Source of the DNA: Bacillota bacterium | GTDB taxonomy: Bacteria; Bacillota; Desulfotomaculia; Desulfotomaculales; Desulfallaceae | Length of the DNA stretch: 14,426 nucleotides | NCBI GenBank assembly: GCA_009781965.1 | Contig: WQUS01000121.1 | Coordinates: forward strand, 1-14,426 | Direction of reading: 5' to 3' | Shown here: positions 6,061-13,078 of the stretch, one piece after another | Layout of the letters: each line of letters opens with the position of its first letter | Position numbering within the stretch: the stretch's first letter is position 1 | Made by a program: the position numbers and the translations under genes | The notes under the pieces: model-generated | What the model saw: only the letters and a program-made list of their open reading frames with translations | Told to the model about the DNA's origin: nothing | The model's database searches: none

Positions 6061-8330
6061 GATACATTTCTGTTTTCGTCAGTTTTGTCGGGGTTGCTTT
6101 CAAAAACATGGTGGTACTGTTCCAGAGTCATCAGCACCGCCCGGGGCTTGCTGCCTTCAAAGCCGCCCACGATGCCCCGGCGCTCCATAATATCCACCAG
6201 TCTGGCCGCCCGGGAGTAGCCGACGTGCAGCCGGCGCTGCAGCATGGAGATGGAAGCAGTGCCGCTTTCAATGAATATTTTAGCCGCCTGAGGCAGCAGC
6301 TCGTCGTCATCGTCGGTTTCCGTCTTTGCCATATCGCCCGGTTGGGCCTGCAGTACTTCCTCGTTATAAACCGGTCTGGCCTGGTCCTTTAAAAAGTCCA
6401 CCAGGTTTTCCACTTCTTTGTCCGAAAGGAAAGCGCCCTGGACCCGGACCGGCTTGGCGGCGCCCACGGGGAAGAACAGCATGTCGCCCTTGCCCAGCAG
6501 CTTTTCGGCGCCGCCCATATCCAGGATGGTGCGGGAATCCGTCTGGCTGGAGACCGCGAAAGATACCCGGGAAGGAATGTTGGCTTTAATCAGCCCGGTG
6601 ATCACGTCCACCGACGGCCGCTGGGTGGCCACCACCAGGTGCATGCCGGCGGCTCTGGCCATCTGGGCCAGCCGGCAAATGGAGTCTTCCACATCGGCCG
6701 GGGCCACCATCATCAAATCGGCCAATTCGTCGATAATCAGGACAATGTAAGGCAGCGGCGTTTGCCCCGGCTCCACTTCGAATTCACCAAACAGGGCGTT
6801 GTAGCGGGTGATATCCCGCACTCCCGCGGCGGCGAAAAGATCGTATCGGGATTCCATCTCCCGCACCGCCCAGCGCAGCGCCCCCGCCGCTTTTTTGGCG
6901 TCGGTGACCACCGGGCTTACCAGGTGGGGGATGTCGTTGTAGTTGGTCAGTTCCACCATTTTGGGATCCACCATCAGGAATTTAACCTCATCCGGGGCCG
7001 CCTTGAAAAGGATGCTGCAGATCAGGGTGTTGACGCACACGCTCTTACCCGAACCGGTGGCCCCGGCGATGAGCAGGTGGGGCATTTTGGCCAGATCGGA
7101 CAGGATTGGCGTGCCGGCGATGTCCTTGCCGAAGGCCACGGTCAGACGGGAGGAGGAACCGGTAAATTCTTTGGTTTCCAGTAACTCGGCCAGGGTCACC
7201 ATATCCACTTCGATGTTGGGCACCTCAATGCCAACCGCCGCTTTGCCCGGGATCGGCGCTTCGATGCGCACCCCGGTGGTGGCCATGCCCAAGGCGATAT
7301 CATCGGCCAGGCTGACAATCCGGCTGACCTTGATGCCGGGCGGAGGCTGCAGTTCGTACCTGGTGATGGCCGGTCCGGCCGATACGTTGATCACTTTGGC
7401 TTTGATGCCGAAACTCTCCAAAATTTGTTCCAGTTTGGCGCTCCGGCTGGTGATCTCCCGCCTGGCTTTGTTGCCGCCGCTGTTTTGCGGCGTGTTTAAA
7501 ATGGTCAAGGGCGGCAGGAGATATTCTTTACCGTTAGGTAGGCTTTCTTTGGGGGCGTCGGGAGATTGCGCCGTATTTGCCGTGCTCCCTGCTTTCGGCG
7601 GCTCTGTTGCAGTCTCCTCAGGCGCCGGTTGGGCGGCGGGGGAGGCCGCGGCCGGTTTAACCGGCGGCAGAACCGGTATTTCCGCCGTAAACTCTGCCGA
7701 TTCATCCAATTCCCGGCGGGCTGGTTTGTCTGGTTCGCTGTCCGGCTGGCTGTCGTCGTCCACCTCCACGAACAGGAAGTTGGCGCACAGGTGCCACAGC
7801 CGCAATACCGCCCCTTTGATCCTCAACCAACTGTTTACCAATAAATCTTTCAGGTGGCCGCCGCTAAAGAGGACCGCGCTGGCGATGAGCAGGATGGCCA
7901 ACACTATATATGTGCCTACGGCGCCGAAAGCGTACATAAAGGCGTAACCAAGCAGAGCGCCGGACAGTCCGCCGCCTTCGCCCCGCAGGCCGGCGCTGAA
8001 GTATTCCGGCAGGGGCACATGGCGGTGCAAAAAGATTTGCATGGTGCCGAAAAGTATGACCAGCCCCCAGAACCGGGCATTAGCCCGCCATTTTTTGTGA
8101 CGCAGCAGCATCACCCCGGTTAAAGCCAGGATGAGCAATAACACTACATATCCTTTGCCGCTGATCATTTGCATGCCTTGTTTGGTCAGCAGGCCTACGG
8201 CGCCCACCGCATTGGTAAAAATAGCGGCCAGCCCGATTAACGACAGTGCGATCAAGGCAAGGCCGGCCAGGTCTCTTTTAAAGTTGTTGCCCGCAGGCGG
8301 CGTAGTTTTTCTTTGGTCGAGTTTAGCCAA
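6057..8330 (-). CDS. ftsK: DNA translocase FtsK/SpoIIIE
   Basis: 757 aa, the usual length for FtsK/SpoIIIE of Bacillota. It pumps chromosomal DNA through the closing division or sporulation septum using ATP. The N-terminal ~155 residues hold about four membrane segments (near 22-45, 59-77, 87-103 and 122-155). A Pro/Ala/Glu-rich linker (~185-285) follows, then the RecA-like motor with Walker A GATGSGKS at 423-430 and Walker B IIDELADLM with D534/E535. The C-terminus (~685-750) is the gamma winged-helix domain (SMLQRRLHVGYSRAARLVDIM) that reads orientation sequences on DNA. The TTG start at 8330 is supported by GGAGG about 8 bases upstream (AGGAGGG near 8338-8344), and MAKLDQRKTT is a normal cytoplasmic leader. 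It is translationally coupled to the Cys-cluster gene. In spore formers this protein or its paralogue fills the forespore with DNA; whether this one acts in sporulation, division or both cannot be told here. Confidence 0.96.
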   Translation of the reverse strand: MAKLDQRKTTPPAGNNFKRDLAGLALIALSLIGLAAIFTNAVGAVGLLTKQGMQMISGKGYVVLLLILALTGVMLLRHKKWRANARFWGLVILFGTMQIFLHRHVPLPEYFSAGLRGEGGGLSGALLGYAFMYAFGAVGTYIVLAILLIASAVLFSGGHLKDLLVNSWLRIKGAVLRLWHLCANFLFVEVDDDSQPDSEPDKPARRELDESAEFTAEIPVLPPVKPAAASPAAQPAPEETATEPPKAGSTANTAQSPDAPKESLPNGKEYLLPPLTILNTPQNSGGNKARREITSRSAKLEQILESFGIKAKVINVSAGPAITRYELQPPPGIKVSRIVSLADDIALGMATTGVRIEAPIPGKAAVGIEVPNIEVDMVTLAELLETKEFTGSSSRLTVAFGKDIAGTPILSDLAKMPHLLIAGATGSGKSVCVNTLICSILFKAAPDEVKFLMVDPKMVELTNYNDIPHLVSPVVTDAKKAAGALRWAVREMESRYDLFAAAGVRDITRYNALFGEFEVEPGQTPLPYIVLIIDELADLMMVAPADVEDSICRLAQMARAAGMHLVVATQRPSVDVITGLIKANIPSRVSFAVSSQTDSRTILDMGGAEKLLGKGDMLFFPVGAAKPVRVQGAFLSDKEVENLVDFLKDQARPVYNEEVLQAQPGDMAKTETDDDDELLPQAAKIFIESGTASISMLQRRLHVGYSRAARLVDIMERRGIVGGFEGSKPRAVLMTLEQYHHVFESNPDKTDENRNVS

Positions 8331-8547
8331 ACCGAGCCCTCCTGTACCGAGGAGAAAATAATCGAAAAAACGCTCACAAAACTCTCAAAGGAAGCTTACC
8401 ATAAAGTGGGCGCGAGAGCAAGCCACAGCCCGTTTTACTGTTGAATAGTGAATGTAAAATTTTTTTTGTTTTACAGAAATATTTGCAGGAATCAATAATA
8501 TTAAGTCGAAGTAGATAAGTGAAAACTTCCGCCTTTTTTATTATACT
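8331..8547. other. Intergenic gap between lgt and ftsK
   Basis: This 217-base AT-rich stretch probably holds the ftsK promoter, but I found no convincing -35/-10 pair. On the minus strand the ftsK ribosome site (AGGAGGG) lies at its right-hand start. A weak TTTTAC/GTAAAA hairpin next to a T-run lies near 8436-8462 on the plus strand. No gene was seen. Confidence 0.5.
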
Positions 8548-9345
8548 CTATTGTTTTTTTGAAACTCCTATGCGGGTTTCTTTTTTTTTGCCTCCGCGCC
8601 TCAGCAGCAGGATGCCGGTGAGGCCAATGATCATCAGCAGCAAGCTGACTACTTGAGCCATCTTGAGGGGGCCCAGCATTAAACTGTCGGTGCGGATGGA
8701 CTCCACACAAAACCGGCCTGCCGAATATAAAATCAGGTACAGAAAGGCCACTTCCCCCGTCGCTTTTTTATGGGGCCAATAAAAATAAAGCAATAAGAAT
8801 ACGATCAGATCCCAGAATGATTCGTAAAGAAAGGCGGGGTGATAATAATTGCCGTCGATAAACATTTGATTCTTAATAAAGGCAGGAAAATGACTGATGA
8901 ATTGCTCCGAAACAATGCCGCCGTGAGCTTCCTGGTTAATAAAATTGCCCCAGCGGCCGATGGCCTGGCCCAGGATTAGGCTGGGCGCCGCAATATCGGC
9001 GATTAGCCAGGGTGAAAGATTATGCCGCCGCACGTAAAAGAAACCGGCCAGCAACCCGCCCAAAATACCGCCGTGGATGGCCAGCCCGCCATGCCAGATG
9101 GCCAGGGCGGAGAGAGGGTTACCGCGGTAAAGGTCCCAGGAGAAAATAACATAATACAACCGGGCGCCGATAATGGCGGCAGGGATAATGAGAACGGCCA
9201 TGTTCAGGATGTGGTCCGGGTTAATATTATTTCGTTTCGCCCGGCGGTAAGCCAGGGTTATGGCGGTGGCAAAAGCGACGGCCATAATGACGCCGTACCA
9301 CCTGATTGACAATGGGCCGATGGTCAGGGCAACCGGGTTGATCAT
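8548..9345 (-). CDS. lgt: Prolipoprotein diacylglyceryl transferase
   Basis: 265 aa. Lgt moves the diacylglyceryl group from phosphatidylglycerol to the lipobox Cys of prelipoproteins in the cytoplasmic membrane, the first step of lipoprotein maturation. The Lgt signature is present at 130-143 (GRWGNFINQEAHGG), with WHGGLAIHGG at 84-93 (the catalytic-region His), RWYG at 15-18 and RFCVESIR at 211-218. About seven hydrophobic segments are visible and the tail is basic (GGKKKETRIGVSKKQ). The ATG at 9345 is chosen because GGAGGT (9357-9352) lies 6 bases upstream and the product begins MINPVALTIGPLSIRWYG as usual. The open frame running further upstream is a shadow of the neighbouring gene. The start overlaps the stop of the DUF1294 gene as ATGA, so the two are probably co-transcribed and coupled. 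No strong terminator follows. Confidence 0.96.
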   Translation of the reverse strand: MINPVALTIGPLSIRWYGVIMAVAFATAITLAYRRAKRNNINPDHILNMAVLIIPAAIIGARLYYVIFSWDLYRGNPLSALAIWHGGLAIHGGILGGLLAGFFYVRRHNLSPWLIADIAAPSLILGQAIGRWGNFINQEAHGGIVSEQFISHFPAFIKNQMFIDGNYYHPAFLYESFWDLIVFLLLYFYWPHKKATGEVAFLYLILYSAGRFCVESIRTDSLMLGPLKMAQVVSLLLMIIGLTGILLLRRGGKKKETRIGVSKKQ

Positions 9346-9641
9346 TTTGCTACCTCCATATAAATAGCTAAACCGATTTGGAGCAGCAGAATCAGGGGCA
9401 AACCGACGGTAAACCGGCGGTGCAGCGTTTTGTGGCGGAAGAAGTACATACCCAAGAGCGCGCCGACGGAGCCTCCGACCAGAGCCAGCAGGAACAGGTG
9501 TATTTCGGCAATCCGCCTTTGCCCATAGCGAGCCAGCTGTTTGTCCAAACCGAAAATACAAAAGGCAAGGATATTAATTAAGGCCAGATAAATAAACGTA
9601 TTGTTCACTTCCTCATTTATTACCCAATGTACAATCAACAT
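9342..9641 (-). CDS. DUF1294 small membrane protein
   Basis: Up to 99 aa with the DUF1294 pattern: a first hydrophobic segment, then FGLDKQLARYGQRRIAE, a second hydrophobic part LALVGGSVGALLGMYFFRHKT and a last segment GLPLILLLQIGLAIY. About three membrane segments are expected, and the family function is unknown. Its stop overlaps the lgt start (ATGA), and the lgt ribosome site lies inside its 3' end. The start is uncertain: the ATG at 9641 has no ribosome site, and a sigma-A-like promoter overlaps this region. The GTG at 9608 would give MNNTFIYLALINI, a more typical family N-terminus, but its GAGG is only 2 bases away. The gene is divergent from the collagen array. Confidence 0.85.
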   Translation of the reverse strand: MLIVHWVINEEVNNTFIYLALINILAFCIFGLDKQLARYGQRRIAEIHLFLLALVGGSVGALLGMYFFRHKTLHRRFTVGLPLILLLQIGLAIYMEVAK

Positions 9642-9654
9642 TATCAGTTGTCAA
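9626..9654 (-). promoter_or_regulatory. Sigma-A-like promoter candidate for DUF1294-lgt
   Basis: On the minus strand TTGACA (9654-9649) is followed after 17 bases by TACATT (9631-9626), a 4/6 match to TATAAT. The transcript would start near 9619, inside the ATG-started frame, which would favour the GTG at 9608 as the real start of the DUF1294 gene. The perfect -35 and the spacing are good; the -10 is moderate. Confidence 0.35.
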
Positions 9655-9713
9655 GAATATAATGGTGTAAGTATTTTTAAAATTTTCGCCGATGATAAAA
9701 CTTTATGTCTAGT

Positions 9714-9727
9714 GGTGATTAGCAGTG
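9714..9727 (+). promoter_or_regulatory. Shared ribosome-binding/start block of the five collagen genes
   Basis: Each collagen gene starts at a GTG preceded by GGTGAT exactly 5 bases upstream, inside a conserved TAGTGGTGATTAACAGTG-like block. GGTGAT lies at 9714-9719, 10820-10825, 11919-11924, 13068-13073 and 14270-14275, and the GTGs are at 9725, 10831, 11930, 13079 and 14281. GGTGAT pairs with the 3' end of 16S rRNA. An AT-rich TTATRT stretch precedes each block. This fixes the starts and shows that leader and gene were duplicated together. Confidence 0.8.
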
Positions 9728-10747
9728 CTTAGAAAAAAAATAAAATATCACGGCAACCTTTTGCCTGATACCGGCAAAAGCGGTGCGGCTTTAAAGTGTT
9801 TTCTTCCGTGCCTGCCCCGGCCATGTATTTGTCGGGGCCCAGCCGGTCCCACCGGACCTGCGGGGTTGCCGGGGACGCCGGGCCCAACTGGCCCGGCCGG
9901 TCCGCCAGGATTACCTGGTGTGACAGGGCCAACCGGGCCGGCCGGGCCGTCAGGGCCGCCGGGTGTAGCCGGACCAACCGGTTTGGCCGGACCGGCGGGA
10001 TTGCCTGGTGTGACAGGACCTACCGGTCCGGCCGGTCCGTCAGGATTGCCTGGTGTGACAGGACCTACCGGTCCGGCCGGTCCTTCTGGGCTGCCGGGTG
10101 TGACAGGGCCTGCCGGCGCCCAGGGTTTGCAAGGGGCAACAGGCCCGGAGGGAAGCGCCGGTCCTCAAGGTTTTCAAGGGAGCATTGGTCCCACAGGTCC
10201 CCGGGGACCGCTAGCAGCCGTGATACCTTTTTCCATTTCCAGTCCAAGTGTTTACCTTGATACCGATGCGCTGGGTGATCCGTATTCAATTGCTTTTATG
10301 GGATTCGAAGCAGATTCGCAGTACACAGCTCTATTGGAAGGCGAGTGGGCTACCGGAACCTTTACTGTCCCGCAGGATGAGGATATAGGCCCATTATTTA
10401 TTATGCCCTATAACAGTATATTAAGAACTGTCTATGTTTTATTCTCCACTGCCTGGGACGTGACCTTTGAGGCAGGCGCCATCATCAAGCCCTTTGTATG
10501 CCTGGCTGTTTCAAGTACGGAGGATTATGTTTTTACTATTCTGCAAAATACCATGACTTTCACGGATACCTATACAGGCAGCACGGATTATCCGGCATAC
10601 ACCAATAGAAGCGGTTTTTTAACCAATTTAAATATTGCCATTCCGGAGGGTACGCTGGTGGCGATTGTGGCGGGAATAATGGCCGAAAATACTATGGATG
10701 GGGCCGCCAACAATTTTTTGGTTAGCGGCGGTCTTTATTTGGAATAA
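9725..10747 (+). CDS. Collagen-like spore-surface protein, BclB type (copy 1)
   Basis: 340 aa. The N-terminus MLRKKIKYHG is shared with other copies and is followed by a Cys cluster (C25, C29, C34, C36). Residues 38-163 are 42 uninterrupted Gly-X-Y triplets, rich in GPT, GPA and GVT. The last 177 residues (from AAVIPFSIS to GGLYLE) resemble the C-terminal domain of the Bacillus exosporium protein BclB: an IPF start, an FIMPYNSILRTVYVLF strand, IPEGTLVAIVAG, and a mostly hydrophobic beta character suited to trimerisation. There is no signal peptide and none of the BclA-type leader motif. In Bacillus such proteins form hair-like filaments on the exosporium and are glycosylated on GPT Thr; both points are inference here. 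It is the first of five tandem paralogues, 83 bases before the next, with no terminator seen between them. Confidence 0.88.
   Translation: MLRKKIKYHGNLLPDTGKSGAALKCFLPCLPRPCICRGPAGPTGPAGLPGTPGPTGPAGPPGLPGVTGPTGPAGPSGPPGVAGPTGLAGPAGLPGVTGPTGPAGPSGLPGVTGPTGPAGPSGLPGVTGPAGAQGLQGATGPEGSAGPQGFQGSIGPTGPRGPLAAVIPFSISSPSVYLDTDALGDPYSIAFMGFEADSQYTALLEGEWATGTFTVPQDEDIGPLFIMPYNSILRTVYVLFSTAWDVTFEAGAIIKPFVCLAVSSTEDYVFTILQNTMTFTDTYTGSTDYPAYTNRSGFLTNLNIAIPEGTLVAIVAGIMAENTMDGAANNFLVSGGLYLE
9908..10087 (+). repeat. 45-bp tandem repeats in the collagen region of copy 1
   Basis: Four 45-bp units (starts 9908, 9953, 9998, 10043) encode GLPGVTGPTGPAGPS or a variant of it. The units at 9998 and 10043 are identical except in their last two codons. 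A fifth unit begins at 10088 and then diverges. The 15-residue period (five triplets) shows growth by in-frame duplication and is a likely site of length variation. Confidence 0.9.
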
Positions 10748-10830
10748 GCAGCAATCCAAAGGAAAAGAAAGTTAGGCTGACCGCACATGATATGCCGGTG
10801 ATTAAATTTTATGTATAGTGGTGATTAACA

Positions 10831-11805
10831 GTGTTTAGAAAAGATATTAGGGGTCAGAGTAGTTTTTTTAATAGCCTGCCCATCTGCTCGCCAGGTCCTC
10901 CAGGCCCGGCCGGACCGACAGGGTTGCCAGGTGTGGCTGGCCCGGCCGGGCCAGCCGGCCCGCCAGGTGTGGCTGGCCCAACAGGGTTGCCAGGCGTGGC
11001 TGGCCCGCCGGGATTGCCTGGTGTGACAGGCCCAGCCGGACCGTCGGGGTTACCTGGTGTGACAGGCTTACCAGGCCCGACCGGTCCGGCAGGGTCGATT
11101 GGTGGGACGGGGCCGGCCGGGCCGGCCGGGCCCTCAGGGTTGCCTGGTGTGACAGGTCCGACCGGACCAGCTGGTTTGGCTGGCTTGCCTGGTATTACAG
11201 GGCCTACCGGTTCCCAAGGTTTGCCAGGAGATCTTGGTTCCACAGGTCCTACAGGCGCTTATGGCCCGTTAGCACCTGTAATTCCTTTCTCAATTAGCAA
11301 AGATGGCGCTTACATTTTTACCGATGTACTGGGAAACCCGTTAGAAATTGCCTTTGCGGGGTTCGGAGCAGGTTCTCCGGGCACAGATCTTTTGGAAGGC
11401 GAGTGGGCTACCGGAACCTTTACTGTTCGGCAGGATATGGATATGGGCCCATTATTTATTATGCCCCGTGACGGCATATTAAGAGCGATCTATGTTTTAT
11501 TTTCCACTTATGGATACATTATCTTTGAGCCAGGCGCCATTATCCAGCCCTTTGTATGCCTGGCGGTTTCCAATACGAATGATTTCGTTTTTACCGTTCT
11601 GCAAAATACCATGACTTTTACGGACACCTATGTGGGGAACGGGGAATATCCGCCACATGTCAATAGAAGAGGTTCTTTAACCAATTTAAATGTGGCTGTT
11701 CCGGAAGGTACGCTGGTAGCGATTGTCGCCGGCATTATGGCCCAAAATATTACGGATATGGTCCACGGCACTTTCCTGGTTCACGGCGGTCTTTTTTGGG
11801 AGTAA
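10831..11805 (+). CDS. Collagen-like spore-surface protein, BclB type (copy 2)
   Basis: 324 aa. A shortened N-terminus (MFRKDIRGQSSFFNSLPICS) carries a single Cys at 19. Residues 22-147 form 42 Gly-X-Y triplets, with an irregular middle (GSIGGT) between GLPGVT units. The 177-residue C-terminal domain runs from APVIPFSIS to GGLFWE and aligns throughout with copy 1: LLEGEWATGTFTV, FIMPRDGILRAIYVLF, FTVLQNTMTFTDTY, VPEGTLVAIVAGIMAQN. There is no signal peptide or transmembrane anchor. The start GTG is set by GGTGAT 5 bases upstream. It probably assembles as a homo- or heterotrimer with the neighbouring paralogues; a spore-surface role is inferred from the BclB-like domain. Confidence 0.88.
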   Translation: MFRKDIRGQSSFFNSLPICSPGPPGPAGPTGLPGVAGPAGPAGPPGVAGPTGLPGVAGPPGLPGVTGPAGPSGLPGVTGLPGPTGPAGSIGGTGPAGPAGPSGLPGVTGPTGPAGLAGLPGITGPTGSQGLPGDLGSTGPTGAYGPLAPVIPFSISKDGAYIFTDVLGNPLEIAFAGFGAGSPGTDLLEGEWATGTFTVRQDMDMGPLFIMPRDGILRAIYVLFSTYGYIIFEPGAIIQPFVCLAVSNTNDFVFTVLQNTMTFTDTYVGNGEYPPHVNRRGSLTNLNVAVPEGTLVAIVAGIMAQNITDMVHGTFLVHGGLFWE

Positions 11806-11821
11806 GCACTTGGCCGGCAAA

Positions 11822-11880
11822 AGGAAAATTTGGCATGAAGATCGGCGGCGGCACTGTGAAAATTGAAAATGATTGGGATA
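11822..11880 (+). repeat. Spacer block shared between collagen genes
   Basis: The block AGGAAAATTTGGC, AAGATCGGCGG, a run of AAAAT words and ATTGGGAT recurs in the next spacer at about 12970-13028. It recurs partly at 14153-14230, where AGGAAAATTTTGCC and AAAATGATCGGGATAT are recognisable. It shows that the spacers, not only the genes, were duplicated. It may contain promoter elements, but I could not identify a consistent -35/-10 pair. Confidence 0.6.
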
Positions 11881-11929
11881 TGTAGGGCCTTGAGCGGCGT
11901 CTAAATATTATGTACAGTGGTGATGAACA

Positions 11930-12895
11930 GTGGTTGGGAAAAAGATAAAATATCGCAGGCATCTTTTGAGTTTTACTTGTCGAGGTCCGGCCGGCCCGCC
12001 AGGTCCGCCGGGGCTGCCTGGTATGCCAGGTCCGGTCGGCCAGACCGGGCCGCCTGGGCTACCCGGTGCGCCAGGTCCGTCCGGGCCGTCCGGCCCGTCG
12101 GGGCTGCCTGGTGTGACAGGCCCGTCCGGTTCGGCCGGCCCTTCGGGGCTGCCTGGTGTGACAGGCCCGTCAGGACCGTCCGGCCCGCCAGGATTGCCTG
12201 GTGTGACAGGGCCCACAGGCCCGGCCGGGCCGACCGGGCTGCCTGGCGTAACAGGACCTGCAGGCGCCCAAGGTTTGCCAGGGGCAACAGGCCCGACGGG
12301 AGCCACGGGCCTCCAAGGTTTGCCAGGGGACCTTGGCCCAACAGGCCCTCAGGGTCCGAAAGCAATGATGATTCCTTTCGCGATTGGCAAATATGGCGTT
12401 TACCTTGGAACCGATGTCCTGGGCAATCCGTTAATAATTGCTTTCTCGGGGTTCCAAACAGAGGCTGAGGAAACATATCTTTTGGAAGGCGAGTGGGCTG
12501 CCGGAACCTTTGCTGTCCGGCCGGATATGCAAATAGGCCCGTCGTTTATTATGCCGCGTGACGCCATACTAAGAACCGTCTATGTTTTATTTCACACGGT
12601 GTATGACATTACTTTTGAGGCAGGCGCCATCATCCAGCCCTTTGTATGTCTGGCCGTTTCCAATCCGGAAGATTTTATTTTTACCATTCTCCCCGATACC
12701 CTAACCTTTACGGATACCTATACAGGCGGCGTGGATTATCCGCCACATGCCAATAGAAGTGGTTCTTTAACCAATTTGAATATCGCTGTTCCGGAAGGTA
12801 CGGTGGTAGCGATTGTAGCAGGCATTATGGCCCAAAATATAACGGCCGCGGTTAACGGCAAGTTCTCCATCAGCGGCAGTCTTTTTTTTGAGTAA
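11930..12895 (+). CDS. Collagen-like spore-surface protein, BclB type (copy 3)
   Basis: 321 aa. The shortest N-terminus of the set (MVGKKIKYRRHLLSFTCRG, one Cys at 17) leads directly into 42 Gly-X-Y triplets (19-144). These are richer in GPS than the other copies, with GLPGVTGPS units. The 177-residue C-terminal domain runs from AMMIPFAIG to SGSLFFE and matches the other copies in EGEWAAGTFAV, FIMPRDAILRTVYVLF and VPEGTVVAIVAGIMAQN. There is no signal peptide. The GTG start is supported by GGTGAT 5 bases upstream. The stop codon lies inside the first unit of a 16-bp tandem repeat that fills the start of the next spacer. The role is inferred as for the neighbours: a filament subunit on the spore surface. 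Confidence 0.88.
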   Translation: MVGKKIKYRRHLLSFTCRGPAGPPGPPGLPGMPGPVGQTGPPGLPGAPGPSGPSGPSGLPGVTGPSGSAGPSGLPGVTGPSGPSGPPGLPGVTGPTGPAGPTGLPGVTGPAGAQGLPGATGPTGATGLQGLPGDLGPTGPQGPKAMMIPFAIGKYGVYLGTDVLGNPLIIAFSGFQTEAEETYLLEGEWAAGTFAVRPDMQIGPSFIMPRDAILRTVYVLFHTVYDITFEAGAIIQPFVCLAVSNPEDFIFTILPDTLTFTDTYTGGVDYPPHANRSGSLTNLNIAVPEGTVVAIVAGIMAQNITAAVNGKFSISGSLFFE

Positions 12896-12965
12896 GAGAT
12901 CATTGAATAAGTAATCAATTGAATAAGAGATCAATTGAATAAGAGATCAATCAAATAAGAGATTA
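12887..12965 (+). repeat. 16-bp tandem repeat seeded by the stop codon of collagen copy 3
   Basis: The units are 12887-12901 (15 bp, containing the TAA stop of the gene), 12902-12917, 12918-12933, 12934-12949 and 12950-12965. The consensus is ATTGAATAAGAGATCA; units 3 and 4 are identical and the last is diverged. Because each unit repeats the stop region, the tract looks like slippage from the gene end. It explains why this spacer is the longest (183 bases). Confidence 0.9.
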
Positions 12966-13078
12966 ATGGAAGGATAGTTTTGGCGCTAAGATCGGCGGTG
13001 ACACAATCAAAATCAAAATAGTTGGGATGTTTTGTAACCGAAGTGCTGTTTTAAAATATTATATAGTGGTGATGAAAA

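Noticed and set aside
6943..7947. Plus-strand frame of 334 codons
   Set aside because: It lies wholly opposite ftsK, whose Walker motifs and membrane segments are certain; its protein is low-complexity and unlike any family I know.
8561..8589. Terminator-like hairpin with a T-run on the plus strand
   Set aside because: It lies inside the 3' end of lgt, encodes its Lys-rich tail, and no plus-strand gene ends there. It could act on antisense transcripts, but there is no evidence for them.
9701..9713. AT-rich TTATGTCTA before collagen copy 1 (and equivalents) as a sporulation -10 element
   Set aside because: Transcription would start within or just before the ribosome binding site, leaving almost no leader, and the match to CATANNNTA is partial and inconsistent among copies.
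9908..10087. Regular 45-bp repeats as a CRISPR array
   Set aside because: The units are contiguous, in frame and code for Gly-X-Y triplets; there are no spacers and no cas genes.
10854..11243. Minus-strand collagen-like frame (also at 11908-12306 and 13102-13662)
   Set aside because: The complement of GC-rich Gly-Pro codons also reads as Gly-Pro triplets. These frames lack a BclB-type C-terminal domain, ribosome sites and conserved starts, all of which the plus-strand genes have.
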